NCBI GenBank assembly: GCA_003313425.1
Contig: NHZP01000026.1
Location: forward strand, 558,001 to 622,000
Reading direction: 5' to 3'
Length of the DNA: 64,000 nt
Origin: Pseudopyrenochaeta lycopersici
Taxonomy: Eukaryota; Ascomycota; Dothideomycetes; Pleosporales; Pseudopyrenochaetaceae
Below the pieces are notes generated by a model. It was given only the letters and a program-made list of their open reading frames with translations. It was not told the origin of the DNA and did no database searches. This document shows positions 23,858 through 34,959 of this stretch, piece by piece. A program made the translations under genes and the position numbers. The stretch's first letter is position 1. Each line of letters starts with the position of its first letter.

Positions 23858-26070
23858 CTGCGCCTTTGATGGTTCAGGTCTCTGTAAATTATCCAATGTC
23901 GGCGGTATGAACTTGGCGCCCACCACAGGGAAAGGAAGGAGATGTCAGGCTTATGGAATTGCGGTTTGATGTCTCGACTGTACGAGCTGAAGTTCGGTGC
24001 AGGGTAGAAGGATTTGGCGACTTCAGCGCCGGTCTTGCATCTTTATTGGATGCGCTTCGAGAACGTCCTGCGTTTGATATTCCCTCTCGAGCATGTCTGG
24101 CAGAGTCTCGGTGTTGAACATGACGTGGATCGTCATGCAGTAAGTAGCGAGCAGCACAATACACGAGAACAGCACATTGGCAGGCAGTAGCCCCCAGACT
24201 TGTTGGATTGGCCGGGAGCTTGGAGGGAGATGCTTGCGTAATATGTCGAGCGTGCTTCATTTGTGATGTTGGGAAGAAAGGTGACAGATTTATGGTCATG
24301 AAAAGGTGTATATCAGTGAAAGTTGGTAGCATGTAGCAGCGATCATTTAGGAGAACTTTGTAGACGATCATGGGGTAGACATAATGAGCTGGAGCCAACT
24401 TTTGACTTCTGACTTTGTCAAGTGATGTAGGAGCTCGATACACCTACATATCTAAGCTTGATGACAGCTTTCATGTAGCTTTGCGCGAAATGCCAATATC
24501 TATATAGGTCCGTTGCAATTGGTTGCCGCTGGGTGCTAGCAATTCGAGACCGAGGCATACCGGAAGAAGCAACCACGCTGCCTGCTGAAATAGAGTCAGT
24601 TTGAATGTCTACGACTTTCTATTGAATTATTCTCGGGGCTTTGCTGAACGAGTGACTGAATTTCCATGTATTGTTGGTGCTCAGGACAAGCTGGAGTTCG
24701 TCAAGCAAATGGACTCGATGCTTGTGCTTTATTACATTGCTCACAACCTGGTCAATGCTACAGTTGTAATCACCGAGCTCTTTTGCTTTTGTGAATCGTT
24801 CCACAACACCATCTCGCGACTGGCTGGGGATAATTTCCACAGCGTGGCGCATCAGAAAGGCTGAAACATATGCAAAAGATAACCCGTGCGTCGCAGTGGC
24901 ACTCCTCAATAGCGACGATCCGGTTCGGACAGTGTTGGGGTCGCGCAAGGTGTGGACAAAGTCCAAATTTAGCCAGACACGAAGAGAGAGGGTAGCGTGG
25001 CGATTAGTGAGACCTGCGATACGACAACAAAGACCCAGAATGGCAACAACGATGACGATTGCAAGACATGGCGAAGCTGGCCAAGCGACCGTTTGCAGGC
25101 AGGCGTTTCACGGGCCACTGCGTGCTTGAAGCACAACATAACCGTCGGGACAAGAGCGGAAGAGTAGATACGCGTAAGTCGAGACCAAGATAAACAAGAA
25201 TCCTGTCCCGAGCCGAAGCGTGTGGGAAATACGAGGCCTATTGTTCCGCTCCACAGAAATGGTTATCGCAGCGGTGAGTCTGGCCAGTGTGGATTGCAGC
25301 TCGATCCACCCTGAAACGGGAATCCTGCTGTCTCTCGGGCAGGCGTCCAGTGTTGGAGGGTGGTGCGGTGCTGCAGCTGGCATGCGGGCCTAGGGCGGCC
25401 TGTTGCAGAAGGCAAAAGCCAGAGCGGGTGCGTCTGGGGAATCTTGAACAAGGGAGCGAAATGATGTCCGCGGCTCATCGCGCTCGCTATTCGTGGGGCC
25501 CTAGTGCCGCCTAATTTCGATAGTCTGGCGGCCAGGAAGGGGCTCTCGCGGGAGGTGAGGATAGGGCTAGCTGGGCCACAGTCGTGCCATGACGACGTGC
25601 GAGGCGCAAAGGGATCGTCAACGGTGATTGCAGAGTGGGAAAGTGGAGGCTGCAGCTGGCCTACACACTTTTGGGTCCCATGCAGACAGCCCGCCGCCCA
25701 TTGGTGGTGCTGCACATTGGGGTTCGAAACGAACCCTGGCCGCGCATCTTTTGTCGAGGCTTGTTAGCCGCATATTCCTTGTCACCTTGGTCGGCGTTAT
25801 TTGAAACTTGAACACCTCCTGGCGGGAGGGGACGAGTGTATAATCCACATCTCCTCCCCTCCTATACCCGCTGCTTCTCTCGAACTGCCGCCATCCATAC
25901 CTGGCGACTCATAAAACGCGGCCGTAACTCTGTCTGGCCTTTGTTAGTGCGACTAGCATCACCCTCACGCGACCCTTCACCTCTCCTCGCCGTCTTAATG
26001 CACTTTGCCTCCCGTGCTCTGTTCATATTTTGAATCGTTTGGACAGTACAGCACATCCTAGTCGCCCGCC
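23858..26070. other. 2.2 kb stretch without a supported gene
   Basis: Open frames occur on both strands (24601-24864, 25263-25715, 25504-25767) but overlap antisense to each other and show no motifs. The final 300 bp are pyrimidine-rich and fit the promoter and leader of the next gene. Confidence 0.5.
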
Positions 26071-27963
26071 ATGAAGCGGAAATTCTCCTTCAACTTGGCG
26101 CCTGTGGTGAGTGGACGCACATGCACTTGCACCCACGTTACACCTCTGACACACGTGCAGAAGATTTCCGCGAAACCAGAGACGAGCGACAAGCAGGCAC
26201 CCGAGCCAACGCCCTCACACTCACAGTCGTCGTCGCAGTCGCACTCACACAAGAAAAGCAACTCCAAGGACAGCATATGCGACTCCTCGCCGTACATCAA
26301 CCGCCGAGTCCTCGACGCACAAACAGAGCGAGAGCTGCGTGTGTCATGTCGCCTTATCCTGCAGAACTTCAAGCCCTCCGACCATGGCATGGAAAACACA
26401 GACCCCAAGCTGGACTTTGGTGGTCTGCAAGGAGGACGCAGGGAGCCCAAGGAGCCCAAGACACAGGCGTCCGAGGTCAAGGTCCGGATGCCTACTGGTG
26501 CCCCAGCCGAGCTGGCCAGCACCTTCGTTGGGAGGAAGACCAGCACCAAGACGAGGACAAGAGCAAAGGCGGACAACGAGATCAGGGCAAGGACCCAAGG
26601 CGAGCTGCCCGTGCGAGCAAACAGCAGTAGGAAACGGGCCGACTTTGGGTGGCTCGACGACCGGGACGACAAGCGGGAGCAGAACCTCAAGAAATTTGGC
26701 AAGTCTCCTTCCATCGACCTGCCTAGGCCCGTTCCAGTACGCGCCGACGGAGACTCCGGGGTATCGACACCAGTCACCGTCTCATCGACCCTGGCCTACT
26801 CGAAGAGCGCATCGACAGCCCCCACATCAGCATCCGTGACGTCTGGAAAGAGCTCCAACCGGAGGTCTCGCCAACTCGAGAATCCTGCCGCCATTGCCGA
26901 CGCCCAGGCCGCTGAGTGGATGCGCCAGGAGGTAGAGAAGAAGAGGAAGGAAGAGCCCTCGCATCCCCCGGCCCGTCCCTCGACCGCAGTCCGTCCACCA
27001 AGCCGCGCTGCAAGCATCAAGAATAACATCAAAGGTTATGTCTTTCCAGGTTCCCGTAGCCGCGCCTTGAGCCGCGCTCAGTCCCAAGAGTCTCTGCGCA
27101 CCGCAGATTCTGCTGGCAACCCAAGCTCGCCACACGACCTTCAACGCAGCGGCTCCACATCAGGTTGGCGGAACTGGGGTCTACACAGATCAGGCTCGAG
27201 GAGTAACAGCAGACCCGGCACGTCAAGAGGACAGCCCGACGAGTCAGAGCGTACGAAAAAGTCGGACCCTAACGTAGTGAACTTGAACAGAGAGCTGCCG
27301 CCCCTTCCAGGCCTCGATACCTGGAAAGACCCGGAACAGCCACAAGAAGAGGCGGCAAAGTCGCCAAAGTCGCCCACATCTGGTACACACATTGCAAGCC
27401 TCATGCGTTCGCAGGAACAGCCCCTCTCCCCCTCCGCACGAAAGCAACACAGGAGAAGCGGCTCCGATACTTTGGCAATGCAATTTACGACTGCGTTTCC
27501 CGTCCGACAGTCTTCTCGGGCGAATCCTGAAGCCCTTGCTATTCTTCAACCTACGAGGACTGCACCAACAAGCCCTGGCAAGGTTGGCCACGTGATGTCG
27601 AGCTTGTCGTCTCCCACCCACGTCAATGCCCACCTTGAAGCAGGTTCAAGCATTCATTCTCGTGAGCGGAGCGGAGAGAGTGTGACATCTCCCACCTCTC
27701 CAAACGGCAAGATGAGTTTAGAAGTACCCATGAATTTCTCACGTAAGATCAGTATGGACGAGCCCTCGCAGAGCACATTCTCCAACGAGGTCAAGCTCTC
27801 GCGGAAAGCGGATCAGAAGAGCAGACTGAAGAAGATATTTACCGGTTGGATGAGCAAGAAGGACAAGAATGATGATTGGATGCAACAACTTGAAAAGGAA
27901 GGCGTCAAGGAAGGCGTCTTAGTCCAGGATCCCCAGAATGCAGCCCCGGTGGTGCGCTATTAA
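26071..27963 (+). CDS. Large disordered Ser/Pro/Arg-rich protein, unknown function
   Basis: The gene starts at the ATG at 26071 (MKRKFSFNLAPV). A GTGAGT...CTGAC...CACGTGCAG intron at 26107-26160 is 54 nt, contains no stop and is in frame, so unspliced translation gives 630 residues and the spliced product 612. The body is rich in Ser, Pro, Arg and Lys with SPTSP-type phosphorylation-like sites. A conserved-looking tail contains SRLKKIFTGWMSKKDK, then DDWMQQLEKEGVKEG, and ends PVVRY. The N-terminal MKRKFSFNLAPV and the tail look like the structured or conserved pieces, with disorder between. This resembles fungal signalling or cytoskeletal scaffold proteins, but I cannot name it. Confidence 0.8.
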   Translation: MKRKFSFNLAPVVSGRTCTCTHVTPLTHVQKISAKPETSDKQAPEPTPSHSQSSSQSHSHKKSNSKDSICDSSPYINRRVLDAQTERELRVSCRLILQNFKPSDHGMENTDPKLDFGGLQGGRREPKEPKTQASEVKVRMPTGAPAELASTFVGRKTSTKTRTRAKADNEIRARTQGELPVRANSSRKRADFGWLDDRDDKREQNLKKFGKSPSIDLPRPVPVRADGDSGVSTPVTVSSTLAYSKSASTAPTSASVTSGKSSNRRSRQLENPAAIADAQAAEWMRQEVEKKRKEEPSHPPARPSTAVRPPSRAASIKNNIKGYVFPGSRSRALSRAQSQESLRTADSAGNPSSPHDLQRSGSTSGWRNWGLHRSGSRSNSRPGTSRGQPDESERTKKSDPNVVNLNRELPPLPGLDTWKDPEQPQEEAAKSPKSPTSGTHIASLMRSQEQPLSPSARKQHRRSGSDTLAMQFTTAFPVRQSSRANPEALAILQPTRTAPTSPGKVGHVMSSLSSPTHVNAHLEAGSSIHSRERSGESVTSPTSPNGKMSLEVPMNFSRKISMDEPSQSTFSNEVKLSRKADQKSRLKKIFTGWMSKKDKNDDWMQQLEKEGVKEGVLVQDPQNAAPVVRY

Positions 27964-29169
27964 AACTTTCTCTTTTATCACGCCCCATTATTCATTATTC
28001 GCATTCTAATGTCTTCTTTCACATTTTTCTTTTTCTTTTTTCCTTCCATAGGAGGGCACTTTTGGTTGGATTGTACATGAACGGCCGAATTCTTTTGCAT
28101 AAACCCCCCCGCGCGTGATGAGAAGCGTGTTGGGGGCTTGTCTTGATTTTTTGGTGTTGTATATCCTCACAGCGTCTTCATTTCTTTTCAAGTTGACATC
28201 AGCGATGTATCCTCACTATGTTTTTTTTCTTTCCTTTGTTACAGTTGCGGCGGCGCGCGCCACGGCTGTCATTAATTAGAAACGAATCGAATATGTGAAC
28301 TAGTACAATTTTATGCTTTTAAAATTCAAACGTCAAGTGAATGTACTGCAGAGTTCTCGCGTCTTGTCAACGTGATACCACGTTCACTAATTGTCTCCAC
28401 CCTAGCTCGACCCTGGCACATAATGCACGTCACTTATGTTTTGTTTCTATAACACCGCATGATTCGTGTCCCCGGCGTTTTCAATCAAAACGTTAACGAG
28501 ACTGGGTTTCGTCAGCACGTGAGTGCGTGTTCACACGCGACACGTAAGGTCGCGCTTTCCTTTTCCTTTCACGACATGAGACCTTCATCCTGGCAAGAGC
28601 GAGCCAACCGCCATCAGTACTAAAAACCACGTCCATGTTCGACAAGTTTATTGTGCATGCACATTGCACATCGATTGTGTTGTAGATTTGCTAGCCAGAC
28701 TTGCGTTTACCTTTACTTGCGTGTCCGCGTTTTCGCGAGCATATGGGATTGGAGTGCAAGATGTGCGTGGCCAGTAGCGATGATGCTGTTCTATGTAATT
28801 CTTGGTAAGATAATTAGAAATATACGCACTTGACTTGTTCCAGTTCACTGACATTTAGAGAGACGGAGAGATAGATGTTCTTGTAATGACTTTACTTGTT
28901 GCTAGACTGTTTCGCCAACTCGGGAGATACTATACTGCGGCTTATATGAACTGATATATTATATTTTTCGTACAGCCTTGGAGAAGCAGTAAGTTCGAAG
29001 AAGTAGGGAGCAAAGCTGGGCAGTCAACCGTACTCACCCTCATGTCGCTCTGTTGACAGCTAAGACTTTTAGATCCCCTTCAGCTGTGTCCAAACCTGAG
29101 GTACTATCTTAATAGTTGACCTTTCAATCTAGCAATACAGGCTATTCAGTTTACGACAGTCTTGTGTCG
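27964..29169. other. Intergenic, pyrimidine tracts, no gene seen
   Basis: T-rich and CT-rich runs around 28010-28040 and 28215-28240 follow the preceding gene. Nothing protein-like is seen on either strand. The right half is moderately AT-rich. Confidence 0.6.
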
Positions 29170-30126
29170 ATGCCGATCATGTGCAATGTGATCGAGTTCC
29201 GATTCGCCTGTCAACATACTCTTCGCCGGCAAAGGTCTCGCTGCAGGGGCACTAAACACAAAAAGACAAGGACAGGCACCAAAGCTGCATGTACTGCAGA
29301 ATCTTTTCTGACAATTGTCCTGCGGATGAATTGTGGGCCTTGTCAGCATAAGAGCTGGGAGCACAAGTGGATGTTGAAGCTTCAGAAAGCCAAAACATTC
29401 GAAAGGGAACTCAAGAACAGGGGCTTGCCTGGAGTGGCTGATATCGCGGCTTTAGTAATGACACTCGAAGAAGACTATATATTAGCCTCATGGAATGCTC
29501 AGAATATGTTCATGCAAGCGCCTAAACCAAGCGTCAATAGAGCGGCAATCAACAACTACCAAAAGGCTCGCTCTCCTCTCTACAGCGAAGTGCGCCCAGA
29601 GGACATCGTTGAAGCCAAAAGACATAAAATTTGGGCCGAGATGGATGAGGACGACTATGATGGGAATTATATCGCCAGTACAGACCCTTTTCATCCTGTC
29701 AGTACAGACTATTCGCATCCAATGGACGATGATGATGGCAGTTGGGCCTTGAACCATTTGCCGACCGAGGAACTGGAGCGTACAAACGAGAGTTCTGAAA
29801 TTGATCTACTTAGCAATTGTTGGACGTGGGAAGATGACGGTGAGGATAAAATACCAATTACATTAACATCGACACGGGATTGCGAGAGCTCAAATGTAAT
29901 TACCTGCGATAGGAAAGCTGCCACGGAGGAAAGCGGCAGCAACGAAGACACCCAGAAGGAATTGATTCAGGAAGTCGTCGAAGCGTTCTGGAAAATCGTT
30001 AATGATAATGACACAGACCAACAGTCAGAGCGCTTCCAACCTTCAAACAACGAAAAATTAAACAATCTTCTCGAAGCACTCCATCTTCTGATCATTCCCT
30101 CATCATCCTGTAACCACTCCTCGTAG
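29170..30126 (+). CDS. Fungal-specific Cys-rich N-terminal protein, unknown function
   Basis: A single exon of 318 residues starts at the ATG at 29170 (MPIMCNVIEFRFACQHTLRR). Cys and His residues are spaced through the first 70 positions: CNVIEFRFACQH, RSRCRG, AACTAE, MNCGPCQHKSWEHKW. This suggests a metal-binding fold such as those seen in many poorly known proteins of filamentous ascomycetes. The middle (about residues 140-260) is acidic, with DEDDYDGN and DDDDGSW runs, and the end is hydrophilic with a short helical stretch. There is no signal peptide. The open frame extends 18 codons upstream without an ATG. Function unknown. Confidence 0.68.
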   Translation: MPIMCNVIEFRFACQHTLRRQRSRCRGTKHKKTRTGTKAACTAESFLTIVLRMNCGPCQHKSWEHKWMLKLQKAKTFERELKNRGLPGVADIAALVMTLEEDYILASWNAQNMFMQAPKPSVNRAAINNYQKARSPLYSEVRPEDIVEAKRHKIWAEMDEDDYDGNYIASTDPFHPVSTDYSHPMDDDDGSWALNHLPTEELERTNESSEIDLLSNCWTWEDDGEDKIPITLTSTRDCESSNVITCDRKAATEESGSNEDTQKELIQEVVEAFWKIVNDNDTDQQSERFQPSNNEKLNNLLEALHLLIIPSSSCNHSS

Positions 30127-31132
30127 GCCCATCTGCATTCCACGCCGCTTCAATAACGCTCCTGAACAGACAGGACCCCCAGACTCACCTCCCTGCTCTC
30201 AATAATTCTCTATAGCTCAACATTCGAGCCGGTCATATTTACCTCCATAAAAACCTGCAGCATACGATTCTATATATCCACCAGCCTCGAATTCGACGAG
30301 GCCTTCCTCCGACAGGTAACCCAAGATTCTCAGCACACGCCTTGAAAGAAGTCAAAGATTGTGAATCTGACTTGAATGATTTCTATAGTGACTGGTCTCT
30401 TCTTTTGAAGAACGAGTTAAAAGGCTTTGAAGAATCTGGTGAGCGGAAAATTCTCCCCTTAACATGCGAGCTAAGTGACGAGATATTGGTAGTAACACCT
30501 GGGTGAGTGGCGAAAGGAACAGCACATAGGAGATTGAGGAGTTTGATATTGGGCTCTGTGTGGAGTTCAAGAGTTTCACATTCGAAATCCTGGCTTCTTA
30601 ATTCTATATGTATGTACGTCTACTTTCTGCATAAGTGAGAAGTACGGGTGTCGAGGAATCAGACTTCATTATGTGATGATCGCTATGCTCTCATGTCATG
30701 CCATTCATGATGTGCTTCAGCCAAGCTCTTCTAGACGCCATTCGCAATGCAGAGTGATACGTCGACATAACCTCATGCTCTAACATCTCTCTCGGGAGTT
30801 CTGGCAGATATCCCGAGCTTGCGCTACCAGAGAGCGCCATACGTTTCTTGCAAGCTAGACTGTCAGGAGGATATGCATATATAATATGCTAGTAGCCAAT
30901 GTGAAAGGAAAGATCTTGGGTGACAACAAGCAGCACACCAAGGTGATGATCACAAAGGCTGTGAGATACGAAATCTCGGAGTCAACACGTCAAGCTAACT
31001 CTTCGTCAATGGTGCGCGATGCAACAATGTAGCCGTTTGCGGGGGTCGTCGGTCTGGGTCGGTTGATCGGTCTAGTCTGCCATCAGCCGTGTCTCCACGG
31101 CGGAATGCGGTAGATGTAGGGGCCGTGAGAGG
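30127..31132. other. Intergenic, no gene seen
   Basis: These 1 kb lie between a plus-strand and a minus-strand gene (convergent 3' ends). Only short frames with no motifs occur. Confidence 0.6.
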
Positions 31133-32558
31133 TCACAACCTCTCAAACCCTGTGCCTCCACCACCCATGACCGTACCAAAAAAGTTCGCATCACTGCCTC
31201 CGTAGCTACCCATCATGCCTCCCATTCCCATCCGGCTCTTGCCCTGATTCTTTGCATATTCGACGATTCCGCTCTTGCGACCAAGATCTTTAGCTGCGGA
31301 TACAGAGTTTGTGATGGATGATAGTAAATTGACAAGCTGAACATCAGAGGCTTCTTGCTGTGATTCGAGAGTGAATGCATCTGAATCTGGTGGCGCAAGA
31401 ATATTGATGCGGGCAAGCATGGCAGATATGCTCCGAAGGACAGAATGATTTAGGGGAAGGGGGTGCTGGGCATCTGCAGCAGGGCTTATCGGAAGTGAAG
31501 GGTCAGAAAGATAGGATGGTGGGAGGGAGTCAAGGTACGCGCGGAGGAGTGATACGCGGCGGCTAAGCATGCGGATGGCGTTCATCTTCGCCGTGAGTGA
31601 TGAGAGCACTTGAAAAGTTAGTGACGACTTCACTGGCGTATGAATCGGTAATGATGTGACTTACTCTCATCGTCCTCCGCAGTAAGCACTGCCGCCTCGT
31701 CAATAGGAGGATCTTTGTCCTTCTCTGTAGCCTTTTCTTTCTCTTTCTGCTTCCCCCGCGCTGTCTTCTTTCCCGCAGCCTCGTCAACTTTGGAGGACTC
31801 GGCTTTTGGCGCTGCTGCTTCTACTGAACCCTCAACGGCAGTCGCATTGCCACCTCCGCGAGCAACAAAGTCGACTGAGATCATTTCAGCCTCTCCGGTC
31901 TCGATCGAGTATACCAACTCTCTGAACTTGGTAGATTTCGTTTGCACTGCGCCATCAATATCCATGGCCTTGTCATTTGGCTCGCTCGATGCATTTACAG
32001 AGATGGACTCGTAGAGGGTGAGGGGTAGCTTTCCGGCGGCTGTAGCTTCTGAGAAGGCGTTCTCTGGATGGAAAAGAACGAGAAGAGGCGACTCAGTGTA
32101 GAGTTCGGATATACGTGAATGTATAGGCAGAATGTGGGGCTCTGGACCTGACGCGGGGCCAAGAGTAAACCAGCCGACCAAGTCTAATTGTGGTTGCTTG
32201 TGGACGTCTTTGACTTTTGAAGATATTAGCTCCTGATACCCCTAGTATTTGTCTCTCGCAAGAGAAGTAGCGAGAACTCACAGTCCTCTAGTCGTTTGCT
32301 AAACCACTCGTCATCAAGCACTACCTCACCATCCTCATTTGACTTGAGTTTAGCTTGGAAGGCAACCTCCATTGTGATGTGCTGGCCATCTTGAGCACCT
32401 ATTATAGCACCTAATACCGGCCCGGTCTGTTGTCGTAATGTGTGTCGCGTAATACAGTCTGATATTGTGAGAAGTACTAGTGGATGCAGTTGAACAGTGG
32501 GGGATGTATCTGAGGCGCGGGCAGTCGAAATGAGTGGGTTTCGTGAAGCTTCCGCCAT
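31133..32558 (-). CDS. csn6: COP9 signalosome subunit 6
   Basis: Csn6 is the catalytically inactive MPN partner of Csn5 in the COP9 signalosome, which removes Nedd8 from cullins. Three exons, 32558-32282, 32213-31665 and 31608-31133, give 433 residues. The MPN domain spans about residues 20-150 (VQLHPLVLLTISDCITRH, GPVLGAIIGAQDG, DLVGWFTLG, PLLVLFHPE). It lacks the JAMM metal-binding His residues, as expected for Csn6. A Lys/Glu/Ala-rich linker (about 230-262) separates it from the helical C-terminal domain (LTAKMNAIRMLSRRVSLLRAY). A Gly/Met-rich tail ends GGGGTGFERL. The eIF3f/Rpn8 relatives are the alternative, but the sequence order and the LHPLVLL start favour Csn6. Introns are 68 and 56 nt. 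Confidence 0.9.
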
Positions 32559-33570
32559 TTCAGTGGTGGAAGTTGCAGTTTCACTCCTCTGCTTAGAGTT
32601 TTGGTACAGAGGGAAAGTGATTGAGAGCTCGGTCTTGAAGTTGGACGCAATTGCCGTTCAGGTGGGGAGCTCTATTAGGCTCCAGAGCGCCGTCATTTCC
32701 ATGCCACTTTGCCAAGCCGCCTCGAGTACATAAGCAGAACGATTTCGGAGCCAGCTCACGTGACAGCGCGATGCAATGATTTAAGAACAAGGAAGTGATC
32801 GACGCTCGGCAACCTCACCTCCGCCTCTCAGTGCCATATCTTTCACTTTCTGACGCGTTTTACCCTTCTTCCAACGATCAGGACAAAAGGCAGCCGTGCG
32901 AAGTCAGCTGGATCAAAGGACATTGCTACCTACCCAAGGAGAAAACCGAAAATCGTTAGCGAAAAGGCCTGCTTATTTCAATGTACCGAGGTTGAAGCGA
33001 GTGATTTGCAATATGCAATGACCGTGCTATTGTCCCGATCTGCAGTCATTTTCATGTGGTTAGGATTGACTGTTTGTCAACCGTCAGCAGCACGTTACCA
33101 GGCATATCCCTCCCGAACTTGCCTGTCGGACCGTTTGACGTTGATGAAGGCCCTACACCGCCATTCTTCCAGAAGCTCGCTACCCGAAAGCTAAGGCGGC
33201 CGATATCCGGAAATGGGGCTCCGCATTGTCAATGCATGATAGGAACAAGCAGAACACATGTGATCAATATCCGATGATTCTACGTCATTACCCAATCTAC
33301 GTTTCGCCTTCAATCACCACTTGCCCAAAAAAAAGTACCAACTCCATCTATCTAATCAAGTGTCCAATGTCAACTCCAAACCAAAAGAAAGCGATTGGTA
33401 TCTCATTCTTGAAGTGATCGAACGCGAAAGCTGTCTCCAAACGCCTGACCATTACCGCTAGTATTTCGGTTGGCCTCCTCTATTTCGTCTCTATGGGGTC
33501 GTTATAGAAGCAATGAAATCGAGTGTACATAATACAGGTGATCTGTGTACGTGAAGAGTCCGGGAGCTTC
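32559..33570. other. Intergenic, no gene seen
   Basis: The stretch covers the csn6 promoter side and the 3' flank of the dehydrogenase. Short overlapping frames on the plus strand (33006-33417) show no motifs. Confidence 0.6.
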
Positions 33571-34959
33571 TTACATCTCCACGAGGACCTTCAATACTAG
33601 GCTGCCGTCCTTGTCAATTGTTTTTCCGGCGAGCTCGAAGGCTTCTTTGGTGGACGCAAGGCCCTTGAATCGATGTGTAATCATATTATCGAGGCTTGGA
33701 AGAACACCGGCAGATATTATCTTGATGCCAGTTGCGTAGGTGTTGGCGTAGCGGAAAATGCCTATAATGTCGACTTCCTTCAGGTGAGCGGCTGACATTG
33801 GCAAAGTCTGGATTGGAGTGCCCATGCCGACCATGACGAGTTTACCTCCAGGTCTTGTTGCCTGCATAATCGTTAGAGTCGATTTTGAGGGATTCAAGAT
33901 ATCACTTACATAGAGCCCAGCCTGCATACAGATCTCTTTCCCGGTGCAGTCGAATGTTACATCCGCGCCTTCGAAGTCAACATCGTTCAACGAGGCGATC
34001 TGCATGACATCTGCGGCCAACTCTTTCGCATCTGCAAGCTTTTCGGCTGTGTCAACTGCACTTTTTCGCGGAGTCACAATGTAACCCTTGTGCGCGAAGC
34101 CATTCGCAAGAGCGTAGTTTATCCGCCCATAGTCGATATCTGCAATCACAACAGTGGTGGCACCGGAAACTTTAGCCATGGCAGCAGTTAGTAGGCCAAC
34201 GGTACCCGCACCGAAGACAATTGCTGTGTCACCCTGTTCAATCGCAGCTCGTCTTGTTGCATGGATTGCCACTGAAAGCGGCTCCAAGAGGGCAGCTGAC
34301 TCCATTGATACATGTGAAGGAAGTCTGAGTGAGGTTGTCAGCTCATATTCACTCTCGGATAGGTCATACAAAACGCACTTGTGGCACCATTTTGCGGGAT
34401 GGTTAATGCGCTCCTGAAGGGTGCCTTGGAAATGAGGCACAGACTTTGCGCTACTTCGAAACCTCATCTTAGGGCACAGGTTGTAGCGGCCTCGTTGGCA
34501 TGATCTGCAATTGTCACACGGTACACCAACCTCCAACGCTACCCGCTCGCCAATCTGGTAGCCAGTGACATTGGGTCCGATTGCGACCACAATCCCAGCA
34601 GACTCGTGGCCTAGTGAGAGCGGCTCCACGGCACAAAGATCGCCATTGCAAAACTTGTTGAAGTAAGAGCAATCGCTGCCACAGAGACCGGTGGCTTTGA
34701 TAGCGATCTGTAGTTCATTGGGTCCAGGGTCTGTGATGGGACGAGTTTCCTATTTTGATCTGTTAGCTTCAAGTCTTAGATGTTCACTACATGAAACCAC
34801 CCCCACGAACGGTAGTCAGTGTGGGATGGGTAACGGAAGGGGAAGGCGTACGAGCCGCATATCCCTTGGCCCATGCAAGACGGAGGCTACTACAGTCGAG
34901 GACTTGGAGTAGTGCCTGGCTGGGATTGGATAGATATCTGCCAGCGCTGAGGGTGCCAT
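33571..34959 (-). CDS. Sugar-alcohol (polyol) dehydrogenase, zinc MDR family
   Basis: Four exons, 34959-34852, 34749-34379, 34324-33910 and 33861-33571, give 394 residues. The enzyme should oxidise a polyol such as xylitol, sorbitol or L-arabitol with NAD, like the fungal D-xylulose reductase and arabitol dehydrogenase group. Catalytic-zinc ligands are seen in GLCGSD and GHES, structural-zinc cysteines in CDNCRSCQRGRYNLC, and GAGTVGLL binds the cofactor. The second beta strand ends in IADID, whose Asp favours NAD over NADP. The two introns at 34378-34325 (54 nt) and 33909-33862 (48 nt) are multiples of three without a stop, so the frame reads straight through them. Splicing restores the family sequences CHKLPSHVSME and QAGLYATRPGGK. 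The first exon (MAPSALADIYPIPARHYS) precedes a 102-nt intron. Confidence 0.9.

Noticed and set aside
23889..24443. 184-codon minus-strand frame and the overlapping frame with a membrane-like stretch
   Set aside because: Two different frames each look partly protein-like, but neither has an ATG plus splice sites that make a full gene; it may be a decayed locus.
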